Positions 25,341-33,221 of a DNA stretch of 64,000 nucleotides are shown here, in pieces (positions within the stretch are counted from its first letter, which is position 1; each line of letters starts with the position of its first letter). This DNA comes from Stigmatella aurantiaca DW4/3-1. GTDB taxonomy: Bacteria; Myxococcota; Myxococcia; Myxococcales; Myxococcaceae. The DNA lies in NCBI RefSeq assembly GCF_000165485.1, contig NC_014623.1:1941501-2005500 (forward strand), given 5' to 3'. A program made the position numbers and the translations under genes. The notes under the pieces were generated by a model. The model did no database searches, was not told where the DNA came from, and worked only from the letters and a program-made list of their open reading frames with translations.

Positions 25341-27956
25341 ATGCCCTCTCCCTCCCGCCGCACGTCGCGGTTCAGCCTTGGCGCCGAAGTGTTGCTGGCA
25401 GGGCTCCTCGTCCTGGGGCCGTTGGCCTTGGGAGGAGCGCCTTCGTGGATGCCGTGGCCCCTGGTGGGGTTCGCGGCGGTGGCGGCCGTGCTGGCGTCGG
25501 TCGGGGCGCGGCGCCAGGGGCGCAAGCTCCACGTGCCCCTGCTCGCGCTGCCCTTCGTGGCGGGCGCGGGGCTGTGCCTCGTGCAGTTGGTGCCTTTGCC
25601 ACCGGGATGGCTCGCGTGGGTAAGCCCCGAGGCGGCCGCGCTGCGCGAGTTTGCCCTCGTTCCGCTGGGCTTTCCGGCGGCGGGTCCCGTCTCCCTGGAT
25701 CCGCCCGCCACCTGGCGTGAGCTGGCCAAGTCCCTGGCCTATGCGCTGGTCTTTCTCGCCGCCGTGGAGGTGTGCCGCTCGCAGCGCTCGCGGCGGCGGT
25801 TGCTGGCCACCCTGGCCTTCACGGGCGCAGGGGTGGCGCTCGTGGGGCTGGGGCACGCGATGCTCGGCCTCGACCTGCTGTTCGGCGTCCGCACCTATGC
25901 GCACGTGCAGCCTCCTTTGGTGACGCCCTTCGGCAACCCGAACCACCTCGCCGGATTCCTGGGATTGTCCGCCACGGTGGCGCTTGGGTTGGCGCTCACC
26001 CAGGAGCGGCTGAAGCGGGTGGCCTTCTTCGCCTCGGCGGTGCTCTCTGGGGTGGGGGTGCTCCTGTCGCTGTCACGCGCGGGCATCTTCTTCTTCCTCG
26101 TGGGTCAGGTCCTCGTGGCGCTGGGGGTGTTGCGCCAGCGTCGGCCGGGTTCGGGGCGGCGCCCTTCGCGGTCCGCCTGGGGAGGGGGCCTCGCGGTGCT
26201 GCTCGTGCTCTGTGCCTCGCTGGGGGCGGGCGGCTACGTGGCCTGGGAGAAGCTGGTGGCGGAGGCGTCCACCGCGCGCAGCGTGGAGACGCTGCGGCGG
26301 GGCAAAGTGGAGCTGTGGCCGATGATGGCTGAGGCCGCCTGGGCCTTCCCCGTGCTGGGCATGGGCCGGGGGGCTTTCGAGGCGGCCTTCCCGCGCTACC
26401 AGTCCGAGCCCAACCCGAACACCCTCACGCACCCGGAGAATGCGGTGTTGCAGCTCGCGGCGGAGTTCGGCGTGCCCGGACTGGTGCTGCTCGCGGTGAT
26501 GGGGTGGGGCTTCGCGCGCCTGCTCTTTCGCAGGCGGTTGGAGCGCGTGGAACTGGCGGTGCTCGCGGGGGTGTTCGCGCTCGGGTTGCACAACCTCTTC
26601 GACTTCAGCCTGGAGCTGCCCGCTTGTGCCGTGGCCGCGCTGGTGGCGCTCGCCACCGTGGTCCGGCCGGAAGCGGGGGAGCGCCCGGAGGGCGCGGTTT
26701 CTCCCGCGCGCTGGAGCCTGTCGCCCCGATGGGCGGTGGCGGGGGCCGTGGGGTTTGGCCTCCTGGGTTTCGGGGCGCTCGTGCCCGGTCGACACACGCT
26801 CGCGGCGTCGGAGGCGGAGCTGACGGCGCTCATCGCATCCCGGGCGCCGCTCGAGGAGGTGCGGGCCCGCGGGCTGAGCCTCATCGGCCGGCACCCCGCG
26901 GATTACCTGCTCTATGGGCTCGTCGGGACGGCATACACGGAGGCGGGGGACGCGCGGGCGGGCGAGGCGCTCGCCTTCATCAACCGCGCCCTTTATTTGA
27001 AGCCCGTGGACGCGGGCGCACACCGGGTGGCCGCCCGGGCGTTGCTGGTGCTGGGCCATCGCCAGCAGGCCTTCCTGGAGTATCGCCTGGCCCGGGAAGC
27101 CGGGGATTCGGAGGCGCTGAGCCACGAGGCCCTGCGGCAGGTGCGGACGGTAGAGGAACTCCAGACGCTCACCCCGGAGAAGGGAGCGCTGGCCTGGGAG
27201 CTGGCCGCGGCGCTGGTGGCTCAGCCTGCTCCCATGGAGCGGACGCTGGCCTGGTTTGCCTGGGCCCGCGAGCACTTCGCCACGGTGCCGGGCTCGGAGA
27301 GCCTCTGGATGGACGAGGTGCGCTTGCGCCTGGGGCGTGGCGAACTGCGAGAGGCGGAGGGGCTCTGCGACGAACTCGAACAGCGGGTTCCGGACAAGCT
27401 CGAGTACCAGGTGCTCCGCGCGGAGCTGCTTCGGGCGCAAGGGCAGGGCCTGGAGTCGATCCAGCGTTTGGAGCGGCTCGTGCCGCGCTATCCGGAGGAC
27501 GTGGGGTTGGCATTCACGCTGGCCAGCCAGCTCCTCGAGGCGGGGCTGACCCGCAGGGCCCGCGAGGTGCTGGGGCGGGCGACTCCCTTTGTCATGGACT
27601 CTTCCCAGCGGGCGCGGCTGCTGACGCTGGAGGGGGCCTGCTTCGAGCGGGAGGGCTTGTTGTCTCGCGCCCTGGAGCGGTACCAGACGGTGACGTGGCT
27701 CATCCCCAGTGCGGAGGCCCACTTCACGGTGGCCCGGCTTCAGGAAGCCATGGGCCGTTATGGCGATGCGGCCCGGTCCGTGCGCGAAGGGGGGCAGCGG
27801 TTGCCTGTCGAGGCTCGAAAACAATGGGAGCCCTGGGTGGCGCGGCTGGAGGATCGGCAGCGGCAGCTCATGGAAGATCGGCGGCAGGAGTTGTTGAGCA
27901 ATCCGCACGAGCAGGAGGCGGAGCACCTGCTTCGGACAGCAGAGGAGCCGCCGTAG
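25341..27956 (+). CDS. wzy: Wzy-type O-antigen polymerase/ligase with TPR-like C-terminus
   Basis: An 871-residue membrane protein. About 11-12 membrane helices fill residues 15-475. The O-antigen ligase/polymerase signatures are FGNPNHLAGFLG (about 197-208), SLSRAGIF, a large periplasmic loop with THPENAVLQLAAEFG, and HNLFDFSLE. From ~500 to the end the protein is soluble, helical and repetitive (YLLYGLVGTAYTEAGD, ALFDxx-style TPR pairs). In Wzx/Wzy pathways this enzyme polymerises flipped repeats in the periplasm. The TPR extension is seen in other large Wzy proteins and may bind glycan or partners. Confidence 0.87.
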   Translation: MPSPSRRTSRFSLGAEVLLAGLLVLGPLALGGAPSWMPWPLVGFAAVAAVLASVGARRQGRKLHVPLLALPFVAGAGLCLVQLVPLPPGWLAWVSPEAAALREFALVPLGFPAAGPVSLDPPATWRELAKSLAYALVFLAAVEVCRSQRSRRRLLATLAFTGAGVALVGLGHAMLGLDLLFGVRTYAHVQPPLVTPFGNPNHLAGFLGLSATVALGLALTQERLKRVAFFASAVLSGVGVLLSLSRAGIFFFLVGQVLVALGVLRQRRPGSGRRPSRSAWGGGLAVLLVLCASLGAGGYVAWEKLVAEASTARSVETLRRGKVELWPMMAEAAWAFPVLGMGRGAFEAAFPRYQSEPNPNTLTHPENAVLQLAAEFGVPGLVLLAVMGWGFARLLFRRRLERVELAVLAGVFALGLHNLFDFSLELPACAVAALVALATVVRPEAGERPEGAVSPARWSLSPRWAVAGAVGFGLLGFGALVPGRHTLAASEAELTALIASRAPLEEVRARGLSLIGRHPADYLLYGLVGTAYTEAGDARAGEALAFINRALYLKPVDAGAHRVAARALLVLGHRQQAFLEYRLAREAGDSEALSHEALRQVRTVEELQTLTPEKGALAWELAAALVAQPAPMERTLAWFAWAREHFATVPGSESLWMDEVRLRLGRGELREAEGLCDELEQRVPDKLEYQVLRAELLRAQGQGLESIQRLERLVPRYPEDVGLAFTLASQLLEAGLTRRAREVLGRATPFVMDSSQRARLLTLEGACFEREGLLSRALERYQTVTWLIPSAEAHFTVARLQEAMGRYGDAARSVREGGQRLPVEARKQWEPWVARLEDRQRQLMEDRRQELLSNPHEQEAEHLLRTAEEPP

Positions 27957-28102
27957 CCCGCGTCCTGACTCGGCCTTGTCGAAGAGACTGTTTCGGTGAA
28001 TGGCTTCGCCAGTTCCTCCCCTGAGAAGCGACTGGGTGTGCTTGGCGCAACGCCACATGAGCAGTGCTTTCTTCAGCACTACCGCACAGTAATCTGTGCT
28101 CC

Positions 28103-28492
28103 ATGATTGCAGCACAAAGCGCGCCAGCGCGGCGCCACCTGCCCGTCCTTCTCGCGATATTCTCGATGAGTTGTGCCACCACTGCCGGGGGTTGTATGGA
28201 CAGTGAGACGTGCTGCATCGAAACCCACCCTGGCAATCCCGCTGCGTGCGGCCTCACCGAAGCCGAAGCTGCTGCCATTCTAGGCGCTGCTGCCGGAGTG
28301 GGAGTCGCCACAACCGAGTGGGACGATTCTCACAATGCACACTTGCCCGATTGGAAACGGCGATGCATTCGGAACTATGGAGACTGCAAGGAGGGACGTT
28401 TCATGGGCCCCTGCTACGATTGCCTGCGCCGTTGCGAAGGACAGCACGATTGGCCCCTGGACATGTGCCGTCCGGCAAAGCAGAGGCATTGA
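28103..28492 (+). CDS. small cysteine-rich lipoprotein paired with DUSAM protein
   Basis: A 129-residue predicted lipoprotein (signal to ~23, Cys24 in IFSMSC; the lipobox is not canonical). A hydrophobic glycine/alanine helix (AAAILGAAAGVGVAT) is followed by a compact C-terminal domain. That domain holds five cysteines plus conserved-looking GPCYDCLRRCEGQHDWP. I recognise no family. It lies 3 nt before the DUSAM gene, in DNA richer in A+T than the neighbours. The short exported toxin-like domain next to a small cytosolic protein suggests a polymorphic-toxin/immunity pair, but this is inference. Confidence 0.6.
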   Translation: MIAAQSAPARRHLPVLLAIFSMSCATTAGGCMDSETCCIETHPGNPAACGLTEAEAAAILGAAAGVGVATTEWDDSHNAHLPDWKRRCIRNYGDCKEGRFMGPCYDCLRRCEGQHDWPLDMCRPAKQRH

Positions 28493-28495
28493 GCA

Positions 28496-28855
28496 ATGGA
28501 TGACCAACCTGACTGGGGGCCGTTCCGATCACTCTCACGCAGGATTCTGCAAGAAAAGGTCCCCCTGACACTCACAGAGGACGTGCGCGCTCTGCTCCTG
28601 CGCACTGCGCGGGAGGTTGCCATCCCAGACGCGGAAGCCACTTTGAGTACGGAGGCTGGAGCATTGGCATTGATCAGTGAGGCCGAGCGTCGCATCTCTG
28701 ACGGCTCCAACAGGCTCACGGATGCACTGCATAGGATGTGGCGCCTCCAAGAGTCCGGTGACTTCGATGGTGCGCGACAGGAAATGAGCGAAGTGCTCGC
28801 TGTCGAGGTCGTGCCCTACTACCGGATGCTTGCTCAGGAGCAGCTTGATCGCTGA
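28496..28855 (+). CDS. DUSAM domain protein
   Basis: A 119-residue soluble, mostly helical protein that matches the DUSAM (DUF2379) pattern by eye: LTEDVRALLLRTAREVAIPDA, a central SEAERRISDGSNRLTDALHRM, and GARQEMSEVLAVEVVPYYR at the end. The family is known mainly from Cystobacterineae, in many paralogous copies of unknown function. It starts 3 nt after the lipoprotein stop. No signal peptide. Immunity protein is one possible role. Confidence 0.8.
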   Translation: MDDQPDWGPFRSLSRRILQEKVPLTLTEDVRALLLRTAREVAIPDAEATLSTEAGALALISEAERRISDGSNRLTDALHRMWRLQESGDFDGARQEMSEVLAVEVVPYYRMLAQEQLDR

Positions 28856-28875
28856 GTGAGCGGAAGCTCCCCGGT

Positions 28876-30198
28876 TCACTGCTGGAAGTCGTAGACGCTG
28901 CCAAGCTTGAGGAGGCGGGTCAGCACGTCGAGCGCCGTCATCGTCTCCCGGGCGAGCGCCGGATCCTTCAGGTCCTCCGGGTACAGCGTCTCGCGGTAGT
29001 GCTTCGTCACCCAATCTGCCAGGGCATCGTGCAGGTCCGGAGTGTAGAAGACGTTGGCTTTCACCGCGGCGCGCTCGGCGTCGGTGAGGCAGATGCGCTG
29101 ACGCAGGCACGCGGGGCCGCCGCCGTTGTTCATGGACTGGCGCAGGTCCAAGTAGTGGACCTGCTTCACCGGGTTGCGCTCGGCCACCACGCGCTCCAAG
29201 AAGCGCCGGGCCGTCTCCGTCTCCTGGCTCTCCACCGGGGCGATGATGGCCATGGAACCGTCCGGCAGGGTGAGCACTTGGGAGTTGAAGGGGTACGCCT
29301 TCACGGCGTCCTTCGAGGGCAACTCCGCCTCCGTGGCGAGGATGGAGGTGAAATCTTCCCCCAGCTTCTCCCGGAGGGTGCTCAGCAGCCCGGTGGGGTC
29401 CACGAAGGCCCGCTCGTGGAGCATGAGGAAGCCGCCGTTGCCCACGGCGACCACGTCGGTGTGAAAGGCCCCCGCGTCGATGCCCTCCGGGTGCTGCTGG
29501 GGGAACAGCGTGCGCTCCGGGTCGAGCTGGTGCAGCCGGGCGAGGGCCTGGCTGGCCTCCAGCGTCTGCCGGGCGGGGAAGCGCTGGGGGCCCGTGAACT
29601 CCTTCCAACTGCTGCGGCCCCAGGCCAGCAAGTGCACCGCGGCGCGGCCGGGGGTGAACAGGCGGGTGTGGTTGGCGGCCCCTTCATCGGCGAACTGGCC
29701 CCCGCCGGGCAGGGGCGCATGGACGGCGAAGCGGGCCTCGTCCGCGAAGATGGCGCTCAGGACGGCGTGGGTGGTCTCGGCCTCCAGGGCCCGGTGGAAC
29801 ATCTGCTGGAGGTTGGCGGGCGTCAGGTGCATCCGTTGATCGCCCGTGTCCGAGGAGGGGGCACAGGTGGCGGCGTTGGCCGTCCACATGGCCGCGGCGC
29901 TGGAGGTGAGCCGCAGCAGGTGCTCGGCCTCGCGGGCGGCGCGGGTGATGACCGCCTCGTCGGGGCCCGTAAAGCCCAGCCTTCGCAGGTTCCGCAAGGA
30001 GGGGCGCGGTTGGGGCGGCAGCACGGCCTGGCCAACCCCCAGCCCCGCGACGAAGCGCATCTTCTCCAACCCCTGGAGCGCCGCCTGGCGCGGGTGGCTG
30101 GCCTTGCCCCCATGCGAGGTGGACGCCAGGTTGCCGGCCGAGAGACCGCCGTAATTGTGGGTAGGACCGACGAGGCCGTCGAAGTTGTACTCGCGCAT
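28876..30198 (-). CDS. astB: N-succinylarginine dihydrolase
   Basis: A 440-residue enzyme of the arginine succinyltransferase (AST) pathway that hydrolyses N2-succinylarginine to N2-succinylornithine, ammonia and CO2. It begins MREYNFDGLVGPTHNYGGLS, the family hallmark. The triad is visible as Glu172 (DEGAANHTR), His246 (AGAFHTDVVAVGNGG) and Cys364 (NNGGGPACLRQRI). Length is close to E. coli AstB (447). No other ast gene is visible in the window. The start faces that of the LpxL-like gene with only 17 bp between, so promoters must overlap coding sequence. Confidence 0.95.
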   Translation of the reverse strand: MREYNFDGLVGPTHNYGGLSAGNLASTSHGGKASHPRQAALQGLEKMRFVAGLGVGQAVLPPQPRPSLRNLRRLGFTGPDEAVITRAAREAEHLLRLTSSAAAMWTANAATCAPSSDTGDQRMHLTPANLQQMFHRALEAETTHAVLSAIFADEARFAVHAPLPGGGQFADEGAANHTRLFTPGRAAVHLLAWGRSSWKEFTGPQRFPARQTLEASQALARLHQLDPERTLFPQQHPEGIDAGAFHTDVVAVGNGGFLMLHERAFVDPTGLLSTLREKLGEDFTSILATEAELPSKDAVKAYPFNSQVLTLPDGSMAIIAPVESQETETARRFLERVVAERNPVKQVHYLDLRQSMNNGGGPACLRQRICLTDAERAAVKANVFYTPDLHDALADWVTKHYRETLYPEDLKDPALARETMTALDVLTRLLKLGSVYDFQQ

Positions 30199-30215
30199 TG
30201 GGTATAGAACCCCTT

Positions 30216-31175
30216 GTGGACCGTCCTCCCTTAGCAAAGCGGCTCAAGCGTTTCCTCCGCTACCTGCTTGTCCGGGCCGCGTTGGCCCTGGTGCACCCGC
30301 TGCCCCTGGGGCTGGCGGGGTGGCTGGGGGTGCGCTTCGGCGCGCTGGCATTCCTTCTGGCCGGGGGGGAGCGGCGCAAGGCCCTGAAGTCCCTGACCCA
30401 GGCCTTTCCCGAGCTGTCCGAGGCCGAGCGGCTCGCCCTGGCGAGGGCCGCCTTCCGCCACCTGGGCGCTGCCCTGTTTGAAGTGGGCTGCACGGCGGCG
30501 CTCGACCGCGAGTTGAAGCAGCGCGTCACGTGGCCCGAAGCGGAGCGCCGCGTGCTGGAGGAGGCGCTCGCCCGGGGCAAGGGCGTGGTGTTCGTTTCTG
30601 GGCATGTGGGCAACTGGGAGCTGCTGGCCCGGCGGGTGGCGAGCGAGGGCTTCCCCTGCCAGAGCATCGCCAAGGAGACCTCGGACCCGCGGCTCACCGC
30701 GCTCGTGGGGCGCTTCCGGGAGCGGGGCGGCGTGCGGAGCATCTGGCGGGGGCAGGATGGCGCGGCCCGGCACATGCTCCGGGCGCTCAAGGGCGGAGAA
30801 ATCCTGGGGCTCCTCATCGACCAGGACACCAAGGTGCAGTCCTTCTTCGTGCCCTTCTTCGGGGAGCTGGCCGCCACGCCCCGGGCGGCGGCGGACCTGG
30901 CGCTGCGCACCGGGGCGGCGGTGGTGGTGGGCTTCTGCCAGCGCCAGGCGCAGGGGGGCTATCTGCTGACGATGCGCGATGTGCCCCTGCCTTCCGGCGA
31001 GGACCGGGAGGAGGCGGCGCTGGCGTTGACCGCGGCGCTCTCCCGGCACATTGAAGAGGCCATCCGCCGCACCCCCGAGCAATGGGTGTGGATGCACCAG
31101 CGGTGGAAGACCCGGCCCTCGGGTGAACCGTCGACACTCGCCTCACGCGGCAGCGCGCCCGTTCCGGCCCGGTGA
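30216..31175 (+). CDS. LpxL/HtrB-type lipid A acyltransferase
   Basis: A 319-residue lysophospholipid acyltransferase family protein. It has an N-terminal hydrophobic segment (about 10-50), the catalytic FVSGHVGNWE (H-x4-E) and the substrate motif IDQDTKVQSFFVPFFG, ending with PEQWVWMHQRWK. The family adds secondary acyl chains to lipid A at the inner membrane. GTG 30216 is used; an upstream TTG at 30198 is possible. It is followed by the LptC-like gene with a 14-nt gap, so it belongs to the LPS-export operon. Confidence 0.85.
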   Translation: MDRPPLAKRLKRFLRYLLVRAALALVHPLPLGLAGWLGVRFGALAFLLAGGERRKALKSLTQAFPELSEAERLALARAAFRHLGAALFEVGCTAALDRELKQRVTWPEAERRVLEEALARGKGVVFVSGHVGNWELLARRVASEGFPCQSIAKETSDPRLTALVGRFRERGGVRSIWRGQDGAARHMLRALKGGEILGLLIDQDTKVQSFFVPFFGELAATPRAAADLALRTGAAVVVGFCQRQAQGGYLLTMRDVPLPSGEDREEAALALTAALSRHIEEAIRRTPEQWVWMHQRWKTRPSGEPSTLASRGSAPVPAR

Positions 31176-31189
31176 TAGGAAGAGGCTCC

Positions 31190-31732
31190 GTGTTCCGTCT
31201 CCTGCCTTCCAGCCTCCTCGTTCTCCTGGCCGCCTGTGGCCGGCCTCCGGCCGCCTCAGGTCCGGCCTCCGAGCCGCCTCAGGTGGTGCTGCACGGCGTG
31301 GAGCTCCAGTCCTTCGAAGCCGACCGGATCGTTCTTGCCGGGCGGGCCGAGCGGATGACCTACCAGCGGTCCGAGGGGTTGTTCGCGGCCACGGACACGG
31401 TGCTGCGCCTGCCCAGCCAGGGCGGTGCCCAGCGCGCCGTTTCGGGCCCCCAGGGCGCCATGGAGATTCGCGCGCCGCTGATGGAGGGCAGCCTCTCCAC
31501 GCGCCAACTCGAGGCGTCGGGCGGCGTGGTCCTGAGGACCGCGGAGGGCGTGGTGGCGCGCACGCCCCGGGCCACCTATGACGCTCCGGCGCAGACCGTC
31601 CGCGGGCGGGAGGGCGTGGCCATGCAGGGGCCAGACTTCGCGCTCCGGGCGGACCAGTTCAACCTGTCCCTGCCGGAGGGGACATTCTCCTTCGAAGGCT
31701 CGGTCGAGACCGTGGTGGGAGGAGCACCGTGA
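31190..31732 (+). CDS. lptC: LptC-like LPS export lipoprotein
   Basis: A 180-residue protein starting at GTG 31190, with AGGAAGAGG upstream. Signal peptide and lipobox LLVLLAAC (Cys about 16) make it a lipoprotein, whereas E. coli LptC is bitopic. The body is a beta-jellyroll with repeats ending VVLRTAEGVVARTPRATYD and FALRADQFNLSLPEG, as in LptC/OstA proteins that carry LPS across the periplasm. It overlaps lptA (GTGA). Assignment rests on the neighbours and the fold pattern. Confidence 0.8.
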   Translation: MFRLLPSSLLVLLAACGRPPAASGPASEPPQVVLHGVELQSFEADRIVLAGRAERMTYQRSEGLFAATDTVLRLPSQGGAQRAVSGPQGAMEIRAPLMEGSLSTRQLEASGGVVLRTAEGVVARTPRATYDAPAQTVRGREGVAMQGPDFALRADQFNLSLPEGTFSFEGSVETVVGGAP

Positions 31733-32247
31733 TTGAGTTTCTCGCGATGGCGTTCCTCGTCGCCGAGCCCACGGCCGCGGCCGATGGCGGGGCGGATGGG
31801 GGCACGCGGCCGCCCATGCTCGGGTCCGTGGCGCTGCGTGACCCCGTGGAGATCACCGCGGGCCTCGTCACCGGCGGCCGGGACTCGACGACCTTCACCG
31901 GCAACGTGAAGGTGAAGCACCGCACGATGGACCTGCGCTGCCAGAAGATGACGGCCTTCTACACCTCGAGCCGCGAGGTGACGCGCGTGGAGTGCACCGG
32001 TGGCGTGGAGGCCCAGGACGGGGACCGGTATGCCCGGGGCGACCGGGCCGAATACAACGTGTCCAGCGGGGTGCTGGTGGTGACGGGCTCGCCGGAGGCG
32101 CGGCAAGGCGCCACCTATATGACGGGGACGAAGGTCCGCCTGACGCTGGGCAGTGAGCGCGTCGAGGTGGAGAACGCCCGCATCGTCGTCGAGACCGCCC
32201 CCAAGGCCTCCTTGCCGCGGGGCAAGCCCGCTCCAAAGAAGCCATGA
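31729..32247 (+). CDS. lptA: LptA-like periplasmic LPS transport protein
   Basis: A 172-residue protein, start GTG 31729. An N-terminal hydrophobic stretch ([16 protein letters not shown]) is a likely signal, then an OstA/LptA jellyroll: [48 protein letters not shown] and ARGDRAEYN. These repeats pair with LptC and the next LptA to form the periplasmic bridge. It overlaps lptC upstream and lptB downstream by 4 nt each. Confidence 0.85.
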   Translation: MIEFLAMAFLVAEPTAAADGGADGGTRPPMLGSVALRDPVEITAGLVTGGRDSTTFTGNVKVKHRTMDLRCQKMTAFYTSSREVTRVECTGGVEAQDGDRYARGDRAEYNVSSGVLVVTGSPEARQGATYMTGTKVRLTLGSERVEVENARIVVETAPKASLPRGKPAPKKP

Positions 32248-32984
32248 GCCGCGGGCAGCTGTGGGCCGAGGGCCTCCAGAAGAGCTTCCGCAAGCGCCAG
32301 GTGGTGCGCGGCGTCTCCTTCAATGTCACCCAGGGCGAAGTGGTGGGGCTGCTTGGACCCAACGGCGCCGGGAAGACGACCAGCTTCAACATGGTGGTGG
32401 GGCTCGTCACCCCGGATGCGGGCCGCGTGCGCGTGGAGGACGAGGAACTCACACACCTGCCCATGCACCGGCGCGCGCGCCGGGGGCTGGGGTACCTGCC
32501 CCAGGAAGCCTCGGTGTTCCGCAAGCTCACGGTGCGGCAGAACTTCCTGGCCGTGCTGGAGCTCCAGAAGGACCTGGACCGGAAGACGCGCGAGGCGCGT
32601 GCCACGGCCCTCATCGAGGAGTTCGGCCTGGGCCGCGTGGCGGACTCGCTGGGGGAGACGCTCTCGGGCGGGGAGCGGCGGCGCGCGGAGATCGCCCGCT
32701 CCCTCATCCCCAACCCGCGCTTCATCCTCTTCGACGAGCCCTTCGCCGGGGTGGACCCCATCAATGTGGGAGATCTCCAGAAGCAGATCGCCCTGCTCCG
32801 GGATCGCGGCCTGGGGGTGCTCATCACCGATCACAACGTCCAGGACACCCTGGGCATCTGTGACCGGGCGTACATCATCGCCCAGGGGCAGATCCTCGAG
32901 GAGGGCACCCCCGCGCAGATCGCCGCCTCGCCCCGGGCGCGCGCGGTCTACCTGGGAGAGCGCTTCCGGCTGCTGGTTCCCTGA
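32244..32984 (+). CDS. lptB: LptB, ATPase of the LPS export ABC transporter
   Basis: A 246-residue cytosolic ATP-binding subunit. Walker A GPNGAGKT at 38-45, Q-loop Gln87 (YLPQEASVF), signature [15 protein letters not shown] at 140-154, Walker [14 protein letters not shown] with Asp164/Glu165, and H-loop His197 in LITDHNVQD. The [12 protein letters not shown] segment and the [10 protein letters not shown] region are specific to LptB. It powers extraction of LPS by LptFG, not encoded here. Its start overlaps the lptA stop; 237 bp separate it from rpoN. Confidence 0.96.
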   Translation: MSRGQLWAEGLQKSFRKRQVVRGVSFNVTQGEVVGLLGPNGAGKTTSFNMVVGLVTPDAGRVRVEDEELTHLPMHRRARRGLGYLPQEASVFRKLTVRQNFLAVLELQKDLDRKTREARATALIEEFGLGRVADSLGETLSGGERRRAEIARSLIPNPRFILFDEPFAGVDPINVGDLQKQIALLRDRGLGVLITDHNVQDTLGICDRAYIIAQGQILEEGTPAQIAASPRARAVYLGERFRLLVP

Positions 32985-33144
32985 GGTTCCAGGGGGTTGG
33001 CCCAGCCTTTGCGTCAACAGGTGAACAACCGAGCACTGTTGCCCAAAGCCCCCCTAACTCTGTGATTCTACAGAGGAAATTCACTAATGCAAGCAAGAGG
33101 CCACACTCTCAGACACTAGACGAACCGGAGGGGTCTTGCTAGTT

Positions 33145-33160
33145 TGGCACGGTCCTTGAT
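33145..33160 (+). promoter_or_regulatory. candidate sigma-54 (-24/-12) promoter upstream of rpoN
   Basis: TGGCACG-GTCC-TTGAT matches the sigma-54 consensus TGGCACG-N4-TTGCT except for A instead of C at the -12 GC position. Spacing is exact, and an in-frame start of rpoN follows 62 nt later. The imperfect -12 element would make it weaker. Confidence is moderate because single elements arise by chance in this GC-rich background. Confidence 0.45.
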
Positions 33161-33221
33161 TGGTGGCGGTCCTCGTCCCCCCGTCAAGGCTCCGTTTCGC
33201 CTCGGTGGGGAGTCCTCGTTC

